Below, in pieces: positions 17,660 through 25,946 of a DNA stretch of 64,000 nucleotides. Each line of letters starts with the position of its first letter. Position 1 is the stretch's first letter. The DNA comes from Saccharibacillus nicotianae. Its GTDB lineage: Bacteria; Bacillota; Bacilli; Paenibacillales; Paenibacillaceae. The translations under genes were made by a program, and so were the position numbers. The stretch is from assembly GCF_042681745.1 (NCBI RefSeq), contig NZ_JBHUGF010000010.1, positions 1,860,001 to 1,924,000 on the forward strand, written 5' to 3'. Below the pieces are notes generated by a model. That model saw only the letters and a list, made by a program, of their open reading frames with translations, searched no databases and had not been told where the DNA came from.

Positions 17660-18870
17660 CAGCTTGCACCACCTTTGCCTCTCGCTAGAATCGATTGACC
17701 ATATTGATCATTTAGATATGCTTTCATCGGATCAACAGGAACACCGATCTCCTCCCGAATCGAATGTAGCAATGGCGTGACATCAAATTCAAATGCTTTA
17801 CGTACCGCATCCTCTGCTCCAAGTACATCGCCTTTACGCTGAGCTTCAGCAACTTCTTGATGATCAATTAGTAATGCTTTGGCGTATTGCGTCTGCACAT
17901 TCATCACCGAGCGAATCATCGCAGGAATTTTGGATTCAATATTATGAGATTGGTCGATCATATAGAGCATGTTGTTAACCGTATCGACCAATTTCTGTTC
18001 CTGACTGTCCAGCGCGTCCAAAATCTGATAAAAGATCAAAAACAGCTCATATGGATTCATAGTACCGACAACCAGATCATCGTCTGCATATTTATAACTA
18101 TTAAAATGGAATCCTCCCAAGCGACCTTCGTCTATCAGATACGATACAATATGTTCGACATTGGCTCCGGGCAAATGATGACCGGTATCAACCAATACCT
18201 GTGCTTGTTCTCCTAATTTGAGCGATAAATTGTACGCCATGCCCCAATCGGCTATATCCGTATGGTAAAAAGCCGGTTCAAAACATTTGTATTCGATCAA
18301 CATTCGCATATTAGGATCAAGGATTTTGTACATTTCTTGTAATCCTTCAAGCATCCAGTGTTTACGCTGACGAATACTACCCTGTCCGGGATAGTTGGTT
18401 CCATCTGCGAACCAGAGACTGAAATCTGTAGATTTAGTTTCTTTGGCGATATCTACACACTCTTTGAGATGAGCAATCGCTTTGTTACGAATAGCCACAT
18501 CTGCATGCGTTACACTCCCCAACATATAATCTTCGTCTTGGAAAAGGTTAGGGTTGATCGCGCCGATCGTAAGCCCTAGATTTTCTGCATGACTTCGCAA
18601 CTGGCTGTAATCATCTACTTTATCCCATGGAATATGAATAGCGACCGATTGGCAAGCACCTGTTACTTTGTGCACTTGAGCCGCATCTTCTAATTTTTCA
18701 AACGGAGTACGAGGCACACCGACTTTTTGAAATACTTTGAAACGAGTTCCTGAATCTCCATATCCCCATGAAGGGGTTTCGATTTGTAGCGCTTTCAATC
18801 TTGAACGAACAGTGTTTAGGTCAATTCCGCGGGACTGTTGCTGTTCTTCAAATAAGGCGTATGCTTTCAT
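17656..18870 (-). CDS. rhaI: L-rhamnose isomerase (Gram-positive/Pseudomonas stutzeri subtype)
   Basis: This metal-dependent TIM-barrel enzyme interconverts L-rhamnose and L-rhamnulose. The 404-residue sequence (WGYGDSGTRFKVF, LIEYKCFEPAFYHTDIADWG, VLVDTGHHLPGANVEHIV, GGFHFNSYKYADDDLVVG) fits the RhaI subtype rather than E. coli RhaA; the conserved Glu, His and Asp metal ligands are visible in these blocks. ATG 18870 follows AAAGGAG. The leader contains a 10-bp inverted repeat. Confidence 0.95.
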   Translation of the reverse strand: MKAYALFEEQQQSRGIDLNTVRSRLKALQIETPSWGYGDSGTRFKVFQKVGVPRTPFEKLEDAAQVHKVTGACQSVAIHIPWDKVDDYSQLRSHAENLGLTIGAINPNLFQDEDYMLGSVTHADVAIRNKAIAHLKECVDIAKETKSTDFSLWFADGTNYPGQGSIRQRKHWMLEGLQEMYKILDPNMRMLIEYKCFEPAFYHTDIADWGMAYNLSLKLGEQAQVLVDTGHHLPGANVEHIVSYLIDEGRLGGFHFNSYKYADDDLVVGTMNPYELFLIFYQILDALDSQEQKLVDTVNNMLYMIDQSHNIESKIPAMIRSVMNVQTQYAKALLIDHQEVAEAQRKGDVLGAEDAVRKAFEFDVTPLLHSIREEIGVPVDPMKAYLNDQYGQSILARGKGGASW

Positions 18871-19290
18871 TTTATAGGCTCCTTTGGCAATTTTATGGAA
18901 TAGGTATCTATGGTGGGGGGCCGCTCCGAGAAGTGAGATACCTATGAAGTAAAGATTTTAAAGGTTAGGTTTTCAGGTAGCTAATGTTACTTTATTGGGA
19001 GATCATTTAGAGTACTTCGAGTACTTTGTTGGCATAGAATGTTCATTTGATCATTGGAATGATTATTTTTATGTTTTTATTTTTTTGATTTTGTTTTGGC
19101 GATTTTTTAATCATTATGATCGGAATGCAATGATGATAATAAGTGTGAGTAAAAAATTGTTGTGATAGATAATTCGTAATTTCCATATTATACCTATTGT
19201 TGGATAATAGAAATGAGTTTATTGATAGTTCTGATTTGTCATGTAATTTGTATTGCTTTTTTAGTATCTTTTATTTCTTTCTACCAAAGA
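18871..19290 (-). promoter_or_regulatory. rhaI upstream region with 10-bp inverted repeat
   Basis: This 420-bp gap holds no gene. ATAGGTATCT (18900-18909) and AGATACCTAT (18936-18945) form a perfect inverted repeat around a 26-nt loop that is unusually GC-rich for the window (it contains GGGGGGCC). It is a candidate rhamnose-operon operator or leader hairpin. No U-run follows it, so it is not a standard terminator. I could not assign a clear promoter in the remaining AT-rich part. Confidence 0.5.
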
Positions 19291-21360
19291 TTATCGAGTG
19301 AATGCGGCAGGCACTCCTCCGTCTATAGTTAGCATACAGCCGGTTGTTTTTTCGGCTTTGGATGAAGCGAAGAAAGCGATGCCTTCCGCAATATCTTTTG
19401 GATAAATATTGACGAGCAATGTAGTACGTTGGCGGTAATGTTCTTCTAATTGATCGGGTTCGATACCGTATGCAGCAGCACGTTCATTGCGCCAGTTGGA
19501 ATTCCAAATCGCTGATCCTTGCAAAATCGCATCTGGTAATATCGTATTGACACGAATACCATGTTCTCCGCCTTCTGCTGCGATACAACGGGCAAGATGG
19601 GCTTCTAGTGCTTTGGCAGAGCTATAAGCAGTTACACTTTTGCCGGCATAGATTGAATTTTTGGAACCGATAAATACCATACTACCGCCTAGTGCTTGTT
19701 CTTTCATAATTTTGAATGCTTCGCGGGCGACTAAGAAATAGCCTGTGCCTAATACATTCATATTCAGATTCCATTCTTTGAGCGTTGTATCTTCAAATTT
19801 ACTAGAAGTAGCAAGCCCTGCATTATTGACAATAATATCGATTCCACCGTAATGAATCGCTGTCTCTGCATATGCTTGAGCTACTTGCTCTTCACTGGTT
19901 ACGTCCATTTGTACTGCCAAAGCGCGATGAGCTCCATACTGTTGATTGATTTCATCGGCTACTTTTTGCGCGCCTTCCAAGTTCAAGTCTGCTAATACAA
20001 CATGTGCGCCTTCGCTTACAAGGCGACGAGCCGTTTCACTTCCAATTCCACCTGCTCCACCTGTAATCAAAGCAATCTGACGTGAAAATTCGGTTTCCGC
20101 AGGAGCAAGCGACAGTTTGTATAATTCCAAAGGCCAGTACTCTACATTGTATGATTCTGATGCACTCAGGGACACAAATTGTCCAAGTGAAGTTGCTCCA
20201 CGCATCACTGCAATCGCACGATGATATAGCGCTCCACTTACCAGAGACATGGCATGACTTTTGCCGGTATTAATCATACCTATTCCCGGAATCAAGATGA
20301 CACGCGGTGCGGCTTCAAACATCACATCGCCTTCGTGAGCATTCTGGTTGAAATAGGCTTGATATTGCTTTTTGTAATCGTCAATCCCTTGAATCACAGC
20401 TTGCTTGAGTCCTTCACTGTCCTCAGCGCTTGGTATCCAATCGATAAATAGTGGTGTCATTTTGGTATGTACAAGATGATCGGGACAAGCCGCTCCTACT
20501 TGAGATAATGCGTGAGAATTGTTGGCGTTTACAAAAGAAAGTACATCGTCAGCATCATCAAACGTCAAAATCATGCGTTTACTATCGCTGACTGCTCCGC
20601 GTACGGCTGGCATAAGGTGAGCCACCATTTCACGACGTTTTTTGCTTTCAAGCGACTGTACTTTTTCGCCTCCAAATAGAGGTTGCTCTGATGCTTTTTG
20701 CTCGATATAGATGGCTGCTTTGTTGATCATTTCAATCGTTTTGGCATAGCATTCTTCCTGTGTTGCTCCCCATGTGACCAGACCATGCTTCTCCATCAAC
20801 ACCAGTTCAGCATTTGGATGATCCAGTACACCTTGAGCGATCATTTTAGACAATGTGAATCCTGGACGAATATAAGGAACCCACACAAAAGTATCTCCAA
20901 AAATATCTTTAGCGATTTCTTGACCATTGTCTGCACAACAAAGACTAATAATTGAATCAGGATGCGTATGATCTACATGCTTAAACGGTAAAAAGGCATG
21001 TAGTAATGTCTCAATCGATGGACGAGGAGCTTTGGCATCTATCATACAATTAGCAAGATAAGCCACCATTTCATCATCAGGCATTTCTTCTTTTTCAAAC
21101 AATGGGCGAATATCATCAAGTCGTAATCCAGTAAAATGCTTCGCTTCCATCGAGGCTAGATCAGAACCGCTACCTTTCACATACATCACTTCAATCTCAC
21201 GACCTCGAAAGTCAGTTGTGATTTCTTTGCTGGATGTATTGCCACCACCCCAGTTACATACACGACGATCTGAGCCAATCAGATTAGAGCGATACACCAG
21301 TTGATCTACACCTTCTTGTATGTCTGCAACCTGCCCTGTATTCCACTGATTCGGTATCAT
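19291..21360 (-). CDS. rhaEW: Bifunctional rhamnulose-1-phosphate aldolase / L-lactaldehyde dehydrogenase
   Basis: The 689-residue fusion has an N-terminal class II aldolase domain (CNWGGGNTSSKE, FLPFKHVDHTHPDSI with zinc-binding histidines, ELVLMEKHGLVTWG) and a C-terminal short-chain dehydrogenase (LITGGAGGIGSETARRL, IIVNNAGLATS, YSSAKALEAHLARC). It cleaves rhamnulose 1-phosphate to DHAP and L-lactaldehyde and oxidises the latter to L-lactate, as for Bacillus RhaEW. ATG 21360 follows GGAGGAAT. It has its own promoter and cre site. Its product feeds the neighbouring lutABC. Confidence 0.94.
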   Translation of the reverse strand: MIPNQWNTGQVADIQEGVDQLVYRSNLIGSDRRVCNWGGGNTSSKEITTDFRGREIEVMYVKGSGSDLASMEAKHFTGLRLDDIRPLFEKEEMPDDEMVAYLANCMIDAKAPRPSIETLLHAFLPFKHVDHTHPDSIISLCCADNGQEIAKDIFGDTFVWVPYIRPGFTLSKMIAQGVLDHPNAELVLMEKHGLVTWGATQEECYAKTIEMINKAAIYIEQKASEQPLFGGEKVQSLESKKRREMVAHLMPAVRGAVSDSKRMILTFDDADDVLSFVNANNSHALSQVGAACPDHLVHTKMTPLFIDWIPSAEDSEGLKQAVIQGIDDYKKQYQAYFNQNAHEGDVMFEAAPRVILIPGIGMINTGKSHAMSLVSGALYHRAIAVMRGATSLGQFVSLSASESYNVEYWPLELYKLSLAPAETEFSRQIALITGGAGGIGSETARRLVSEGAHVVLADLNLEGAQKVADEINQQYGAHRALAVQMDVTSEEQVAQAYAETAIHYGGIDIIVNNAGLATSSKFEDTTLKEWNLNMNVLGTGYFLVAREAFKIMKEQALGGSMVFIGSKNSIYAGKSVTAYSSAKALEAHLARCIAAEGGEHGIRVNTILPDAILQGSAIWNSNWRNERAAAYGIEPDQLEEHYRQRTTLLVNIYPKDIAEGIAFFASSKAEKTTGCMLTIDGGVPAAFTR

Positions 21361-21491
21361 GATATTCCTCCATTTAATTATAAGTTTGGATAGTGATTTG
21401 AATATGTTTGTTTTGCTTTGATAGGAGTATATCATTTTTGAATATATTTGAAAAGTTATAAAACAAAAATAAACGGATTAAATTTCAATAT

Positions 21492-21539
21492 TGTTAACGC
21501 TTACTCAAAATTATACAGAAAAATAATACAGGTTAACAA
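21492..21539 (-). promoter_or_regulatory. rhaEW promoter with cre site
   Basis: The minus-strand promoter is TTGTTA (21534-21539), 18 bp, TATAAT (21510-21515). TGTTAACGCTTACT (21492-21505) matches the catabolite-responsive element TGWNANCGNTNWCA at 13 of 14 positions and lies over the start point, the usual place for CcpA repression. Confidence 0.7.
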
Positions 21540-21565
21540 ATATTGCTCTATGACTAATTTGCATA

Positions 21566-21588
21566 AAAAAGCCACTGTATCTGCTTCA
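21566..21588 (-). terminator. Possible terminator of the ThuA operon
   Basis: CACTG/CAGTG stem followed by GCTTTTTT on the minus strand. The stem is only 5 bp and it lies upstream of the ThuA stop relative to its transcription, so it more likely ends a transcript entering from the rhaEW side; low certainty. Confidence 0.2.
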
Positions 21589-21716
21589 GTGTATTGCTCT
21601 TTAAATAAACAGAGCGATATCCTGATAGCGTATCTTCTACAATGGCTTACTATAATCATATGCATTTTGGAAGTTTGTTTTTAGAAATTAATAATATGTT
21701 AGCAACATAATAACAT

Positions 21717-22439
21717 TTACTGACTATCTGCCATACCTGAATACAGTTGACCTGTAGCATTGTTATCTGCATTTGCTTTTGTTTTGCCATCTGCTGCCCA
21801 TAATAATCCACGACGCATCATTTCTTTGACAGGCGGCATCTCTACGATATCTGCATGGTGACCAAGCGAATTGTAATACACTCTACCTACACCCCACCGT
21901 TTTGTCCATACAACAGGCATCTGCACTTGACCATTAAGGCGATGTGGCCCATCTACAATCGGAAATGTAGTCGTGGCTAACACTTCTACTGCGGGATCGA
22001 TATGCAGGTAATATTGCTCCGATTTCACTTGAAAATCTGCGATTCCTTCTACAAGTGGACTGGAACTTTGCTTCAGATTAACGGTATACTCTACCCCATC
22101 ATTGCCCGGATGAGCAACCCATTGACCACCTGTCATGAACTGCCAATCGACATTTTTGCGAAAAGCATCACACATTCCTCCATGACATCCAGCAAGACCT
22201 GTACCTTGTTGTACAGCAGCAGAGACATGATCGACCAATTCTTGTTCAATATCATCCATTGTCCATACCGGTACAATCAGATCAAGTCCCAGTAATTTGT
22301 CTGCATCTCTAAATGCTTCTAGATCATTAGCAAGCTCTACTTCAAATGAAGCTTCCTGTAGCACATCTGCAAATATTCGGGAGACTTGTTCCGGCTCATG
22401 CCCATCCCATCCACCCCATACGATTAATGCTTTTCTCAT
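21717..22439 (-). CDS. ThuA-like domain protein (glutamine amidotransferase-like fold)
   Basis: This 240-residue protein of the ThuA family (first seen in rhizobial trehalose utilisation) has ALIVWGGWDGHEPEQVSRIFADVL, VPVWTMDDIEQ, GLAGCHGGMCDAFR, QYYLHIDP and PVVWTKRWGVGRVYYNSLGHHADI, typical of the family. ATG 22439 follows AAGGAG by eight bases. It ends a three-gene operon with an SDR and a Gfo/Idh/MocA dehydrogenase; ThuA/ThuB-type pairs act on 3-keto sugars, so a sugar-oxidation role is likely. Confidence 0.85.
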   Translation of the reverse strand: MRKALIVWGGWDGHEPEQVSRIFADVLQEASFEVELANDLEAFRDADKLLGLDLIVPVWTMDDIEQELVDHVSAAVQQGTGLAGCHGGMCDAFRKNVDWQFMTGGQWVAHPGNDGVEYTVNLKQSSSPLVEGIADFQVKSEQYYLHIDPAVEVLATTTFPIVDGPHRLNGQVQMPVVWTKRWGVGRVYYNSLGHHADIVEMPPVKEMMRRGLLWAADGKTKANADNNATGQLYSGMADSQ

Positions 22440-22478
22440 CTTTAACACTCCTTAGTATTCTAATGGATCGTGCCAAAA

Positions 22479-23423
22479 TTAAGACAGTGTTGCCAATTCA
22501 GGTTGCTTCCATTCATACTGAACCCCTGTTAACGATTCAGATAATGCCCATAATCGCTGTGAAACATCTGCTTGATATAACTTATCAATATGATCGTCTA
22601 ATTTGGGGTATCCTTTACGTCCACCTTTACCATCCGGGCCTACATACTCTCCTCCATGAATCGCTGGAGATGTCGCCGCATACAATGTAGGCAAAGCACC
22701 CATCAACGCAGGTTGTCCGAATGAACGAGATAACAATCCAAATATACCGCTCACCGGCTTGCCTGAACCGCGTGAAGCCAAATTGGTATGTGTAAATCCC
22801 GGATGGCAAGCTACACTAATTGTATCTGCTTGATGTTGTGCTAGACGTAACTGTAATTCACGAGCAAATAACATATTGGCAAGCTTACTTTGACTGTAAA
22901 ATTTAAAAGAACGATAACCCTGGCTGCCATCTAAATTATCAAAATCAATCTTCCCTGCATATGCCGCTATACTACTTAACGTCACAATACGAGCATGTGG
23001 CGTAGCTAACAAATGAGGTAATAATAAGCCTGTCAAAGCAAAATGCCCTAAATGATTGCTACCAAATTGCAATTCAAATCCATCCTGTGTTCGACTATAT
23101 GGAGGCATCATTACACCTGCATTATTAATCAAAATTGATAAGTGATGATGTTGTTGTCTGAACTCTTCTGCAAAATGACGAATACTCGCTAACTCACTCA
23201 GATCCAGACGCATTAATTGTAATTTGGCGTTCGGATGAACATTCTGAATCGATTGAATTGCTTTTTGCCCTTTCTCATAATTACGTACCGCCATCACAAT
23301 CTCTGCGCCTCGACCAGCCAGTATTGTAGCCGCTTCATAACCTATCCCGCTATTTGCGCCTGTTATGACGATCGTTTTGCCTTGCATATCTGGCACTTGT
23401 GATTCATCCCAGTGTGTAGTCAT
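22479..23423 (-). CDS. Short-chain dehydrogenase (retinol dehydrogenase/WWOX-like SDR)
   Basis: This 314-residue SDR has VITGANSGIGYEAATILAGRGAEIVMAVRNYEKG, ILINNAGVMMPPYSRTQDGFELQFGSNHLGHFALTGLL and the catalytic YSQSK (FKFYSQSKLANMLFARELQ), the pattern of the broad retinol-dehydrogenase-like group. The start follows AAAGGAGGG. It is the middle gene of the ThuA operon, with 40- and 50-bp gaps on either side. The substrate is unknown. Confidence 0.88.
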   Translation of the reverse strand: MTTHWDESQVPDMQGKTIVITGANSGIGYEAATILAGRGAEIVMAVRNYEKGQKAIQSIQNVHPNAKLQLMRLDLSELASIRHFAEEFRQQHHHLSILINNAGVMMPPYSRTQDGFELQFGSNHLGHFALTGLLLPHLLATPHARIVTLSSIAAYAGKIDFDNLDGSQGYRSFKFYSQSKLANMLFARELQLRLAQHQADTISVACHPGFTHTNLASRGSGKPVSGIFGLLSRSFGQPALMGALPTLYAATSPAIHGGEYVGPDGKGGRKGYPKLDDHIDKLYQADVSQRLWALSESLTGVQYEWKQPELATLS

Positions 23424-23475
23424 CGAATGTCCCTCCTTTATCTCACTATCTTTTTCTTACTGTATTGATTTTGCT

Positions 23476-24636
23476 TTACATTTCGGCGATATGAATCCAG
23501 CGACGTTCTTCAATCGAACGCTCAACAGCTTCAAGTACTGCCTGACATTTCACCCCATCTTCAAAATTCGGTGAAGCTTGTCGTTGTTCTGTAATAGCAT
23601 TCATCATTTCTAACATTTCATGAATAAATGTATGTTCAAATCCGATCGTATGTCCGGGTGGCCACCACGCATCCATATAATCATGTACATCATCAGTGGC
23701 TAATACCCGGCGGAATCCCTGTGTATCTGCTTCATCTGATGTGAAATAGACTTCTAATTCATTCATCCGTTCAAAATCAAATTTGACACTTCCCAGACTT
23801 CCATTGATCTCAAAAGAATTGGTTGAACGATGCCCTGCTGCAAAACGAGTCGCTTCAAAACTTCCCAAAGCTCCATTTACAAATCGACTCATAAATAATG
23901 TAGCATCATCCACAGTCACATCACCTTGCGGGCCATCTTGATTTCCTTTTGCACTCAAGCCTGTCATTTCGGTGGCTAACGGACGTTGCTTAATAAAAGT
24001 CTCACTCATACCGATAACTTCTTGCATATCTCCTACCAAATAATGAGCAAGGTCTATTAAATGAGCGCCCAGATCACCATGCGATCCAGAGCCCGCAATT
24101 TCTTTTTGCAGACGCCAGACTAAAGGGAAATTGGGATCAAGCAACCAGTCTTGCAAGAACCAGGCACGAAAATGACGAATCTTACCCAATCGTCCACTAT
24201 CTATTAATTTTTTTGCTAAGCGTACCGCAGGTGAAAAGCGATAATTAAACCCGATCATATGCACAATACCAGCTTGCTTTGCCGCTACTAACATTTCGCG
24301 TGAATCGGCAAGAGACAGTGCTAACGGTTTCTCACAAAAGATATGTTTACCCGCTTGTACGGCTGCTAACGCAATTTCTTTATGCATATTACTAGGTGCG
24401 TTAATATCAATCAGATCAATCTCAGGACGAGCGATTACATCTTGCCAGTCTGTTACGTACTCGTTCCAACCAAGTTGCTCTGCTGCTTGCTCAACTTGCT
24501 TGGAATCACGACCACAGATTACAGACATGTTAGGTTTGGTTGCTTTTGGAAAAAACATCGGTAGACTGCGATAAGCATTACTATGCGCTTTCCCCATAAA
24601 TTTATACCCAATCATACCAATATGTATATCTTTCAT
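23476..24636 (-). CDS. Gfo/Idh/MocA family sugar dehydrogenase
   Basis: This 386-residue NAD(P)-dependent oxidoreductase has the Rossmann start IGMIGYKFMGKAHSNAYRS. The EKP motif is in IFCEKPLALSLADS, and GFNYRFSPAVRLAKKLI and GSGSHGDLGAHLIDLAHYL carry the conserved Asp/His of the family. The first gene of the ThuA operon, it starts after GGAGGAG and has a cre-like site 19 bp upstream. With ThuA it resembles ThuAB-type modules that make 3-ketoglycosides. The exact sugar is not evident. Confidence 0.88.
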   Translation of the reverse strand: MKDIHIGMIGYKFMGKAHSNAYRSLPMFFPKATKPNMSVICGRDSKQVEQAAEQLGWNEYVTDWQDVIARPEIDLIDINAPSNMHKEIALAAVQAGKHIFCEKPLALSLADSREMLVAAKQAGIVHMIGFNYRFSPAVRLAKKLIDSGRLGKIRHFRAWFLQDWLLDPNFPLVWRLQKEIAGSGSHGDLGAHLIDLAHYLVGDMQEVIGMSETFIKQRPLATEMTGLSAKGNQDGPQGDVTVDDATLFMSRFVNGALGSFEATRFAAGHRSTNSFEINGSLGSVKFDFERMNELEVYFTSDEADTQGFRRVLATDDVHDYMDAWWPPGHTIGFEHTFIHEMLEMMNAITEQRQASPNFEDGVKCQAVLEAVERSIEERRWIHIAEM

Positions 24637-24654
24637 CTGATCTCCTCCTTAGAA

Positions 24655-24668
24655 ATATAACGCTTTCA
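24655..24668 (-). promoter_or_regulatory. cre-like site upstream of the Gfo/Idh/MocA-SDR-ThuA operon
   Basis: On the minus strand TGAAAGCGTTATAT matches the core TGWNANCGNTNW at all positions, and only the last two bases deviate. Confidence 0.5.
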
Positions 24669-24745
24669 TAAATAAGAATATCAATCTTTTACCTGATTTT
24701 ATTATGGCAGAATCAATAGTCGATCACAATGAAATCCAAAACAAT

Positions 24746-24770
24746 GTTTGTCAGAAGCGAGAACGGGTAT
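24746..24770 (+). promoter_or_regulatory. SigB-like promoter
   Basis: GTTTGT (24746-24751), 13 bp, GGGTAT (24765-24770) fits the general-stress SigB consensus GTTTAA-N12-15-GGGTAT, with a perfect -10 and four of six -35 bases. It lies about 50 bp before the small ORF at 24819. Confidence 0.6.
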
Positions 24771-24818
24771 ATATAACAAGGAACACTATACAGATTTTAT
24801 TTCGAGGAGGAGTTAACC

Positions 24819-24980
24819 ATGACAGAAGAAAACAAACAACCCGAAACTCATTCAGAAGATACACTGATGGAGAAAAAGAGAAAAGAGGATGGCTCCAATA
24901 TCGAACCGCAAGCCGATGAATGGACAGCTAAACCTTCTCCAAAAGCAGCCGGAGATGACGATAAAACTGAGAAAGAGTAA
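24819..24980 (+). CDS. Small hydrophilic stress-type protein, 53 residues
   Basis: A short ORF with a strong GGAGGAG ribosome site 6-8 bases before ATG and a hairpin terminator that begins inside its last codons. The peptide starts MTEENKQPETHSEDTLMEKK and is almost entirely charged or polar, with no membrane segment and a single Trp; it is probably intrinsically disordered. The SigB-like promoter upstream suggests a general-stress protein. I do not recognise a family. Confidence 0.75.
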   Translation: MTEENKQPETHSEDTLMEKKRKEDGSNIEPQADEWTAKPSPKAAGDDDKTEKE

Positions 24981-25000
24981 TCTTTGTCAGTACTCTTTTT
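24972..25000 (+). terminator. Terminator overlapping the end of the 53-residue ORF
   Basis: AAAGAGTA and TACTCTTT pair around an 11-nt loop and end in a T-run. Confidence 0.7.
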
Positions 25001-25090
25001 AATCTAATACCAATATTGTAGAGCAAATCCTATTTTTATTGTATGCACTATCATTAATAAATATAGGTTCACTCTACTATTACAACATAC

Positions 25091-25136
25091 AGCCTGTGAT
25101 CAAGCATTTATCTGCTTTGATGACAGGCTTTTTTTC
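25091..25136 (+). terminator. Second strong plus-strand terminator
   Basis: AGCCTGT/ACAGGCT with inner ATCAAGCA/TGCTTTGAT pairing, followed by seven T. It protects the convergent small gene at 25212-25430 from read-through. Confidence 0.8.
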
Positions 25137-25211
25137 TATTGAATAGCTATTTATAGTCTAGTCTATACCAAATAAATGATACTTTGCTTGCTGATCACTA
25201 AATATACACTA

Positions 25212-25430
25212 TTATTTTTCATTAGAATCTTTTGCATTTTTAAAGAAATCAAACTTGATAATATGATCAAAAATAAAACAGATAACAATAGCACCAATCG
25301 GAATCATCATGTAGTGCCACAATGGATGATTGGGAGATTCACCTTTTGGTGCTCGAAGTAAAATTTCGTACAAAACCAAACAATACGTAATGGATACGAT
25401 GATACCTGTTATGTTTCTACCTTTTAACAT
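25212..25430 (-). CDS. Small membrane protein of unknown function, 72 residues
   Basis: Two hydrophobic helices (about ITGIIVSITYCLVLYEILL and YMMIPIGAIVICFIFDHII) are joined by a short loop with LRAPKGESPNHPLWH, and the tail is charged. ATG 25430 follows GGAGGTGAG at good spacing, which supports real expression. No family was recognised and no partner gene is adjacent. Confidence 0.7.
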   Translation of the reverse strand: MLKGRNITGIIVSITYCLVLYEILLRAPKGESPNHPLWHYMMIPIGAIVICFIFDHIIKFDFFKNAKDSNEK

Positions 25431-25946
25431 AAATAGTGCTCACCTCCAATACTTATGGTGCGCCTTTTATATTAATACTTATTATCTCAAAAATGGATTT
25501 TATATTAATATCTTTACTATACCATGTTGATAGAACATTCTACTTCAAATACGATTTATTTTTAAAGTAGAATCTCTACTTTTTAAGTTGAAGTTACTTG
25601 TTGGTGCTTCTTGATCAGACAATCCTTGTGTAGAACTATCGACATCTTGTAGAACAAGATCCTCTTCTTGACGATAATATTCTATTCTATCACTCCTATT
25701 TATTGTAATATCCTGTTACTGCTGTTAAGCCAATATTAATAGGTAGATGTTGTAATAACGACTAACTACGGTATTATATACTTTTTTTACCCAAACAGAG
25801 CTATCCATCAACTGTATTTTATATGACGTTTTAGTAACAGATCAAAAAAGCACATCTACTGCTTTTGCCAGTAACAAAAGGTAGACCTGCTTTTCGATGA
25901 TCATACATATATATAGACATATCAATAATGAAATCAAAATGATCAA
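25431..25946. other. AT-rich intergenic region without a supported gene
   Basis: 516 bp. A minus-strand open frame at about 25545-25720 encodes a protein-like acidic peptide (YYRQEEDLVLQDVDSS) after an AGGAGTG site but has no ATG, GTG or TTG start; it may be a decayed small gene. No promoter or terminator could be assigned. Confidence 0.4.

Noticed and set aside
25545..25720. Minus-strand open frame with protein-like acidic peptide after AGGAGTG
   Set aside because: No ATG, GTG or TTG start at a usable position; an in-frame stop lies just upstream. It may be a decayed gene, but I cannot support it as a CDS.
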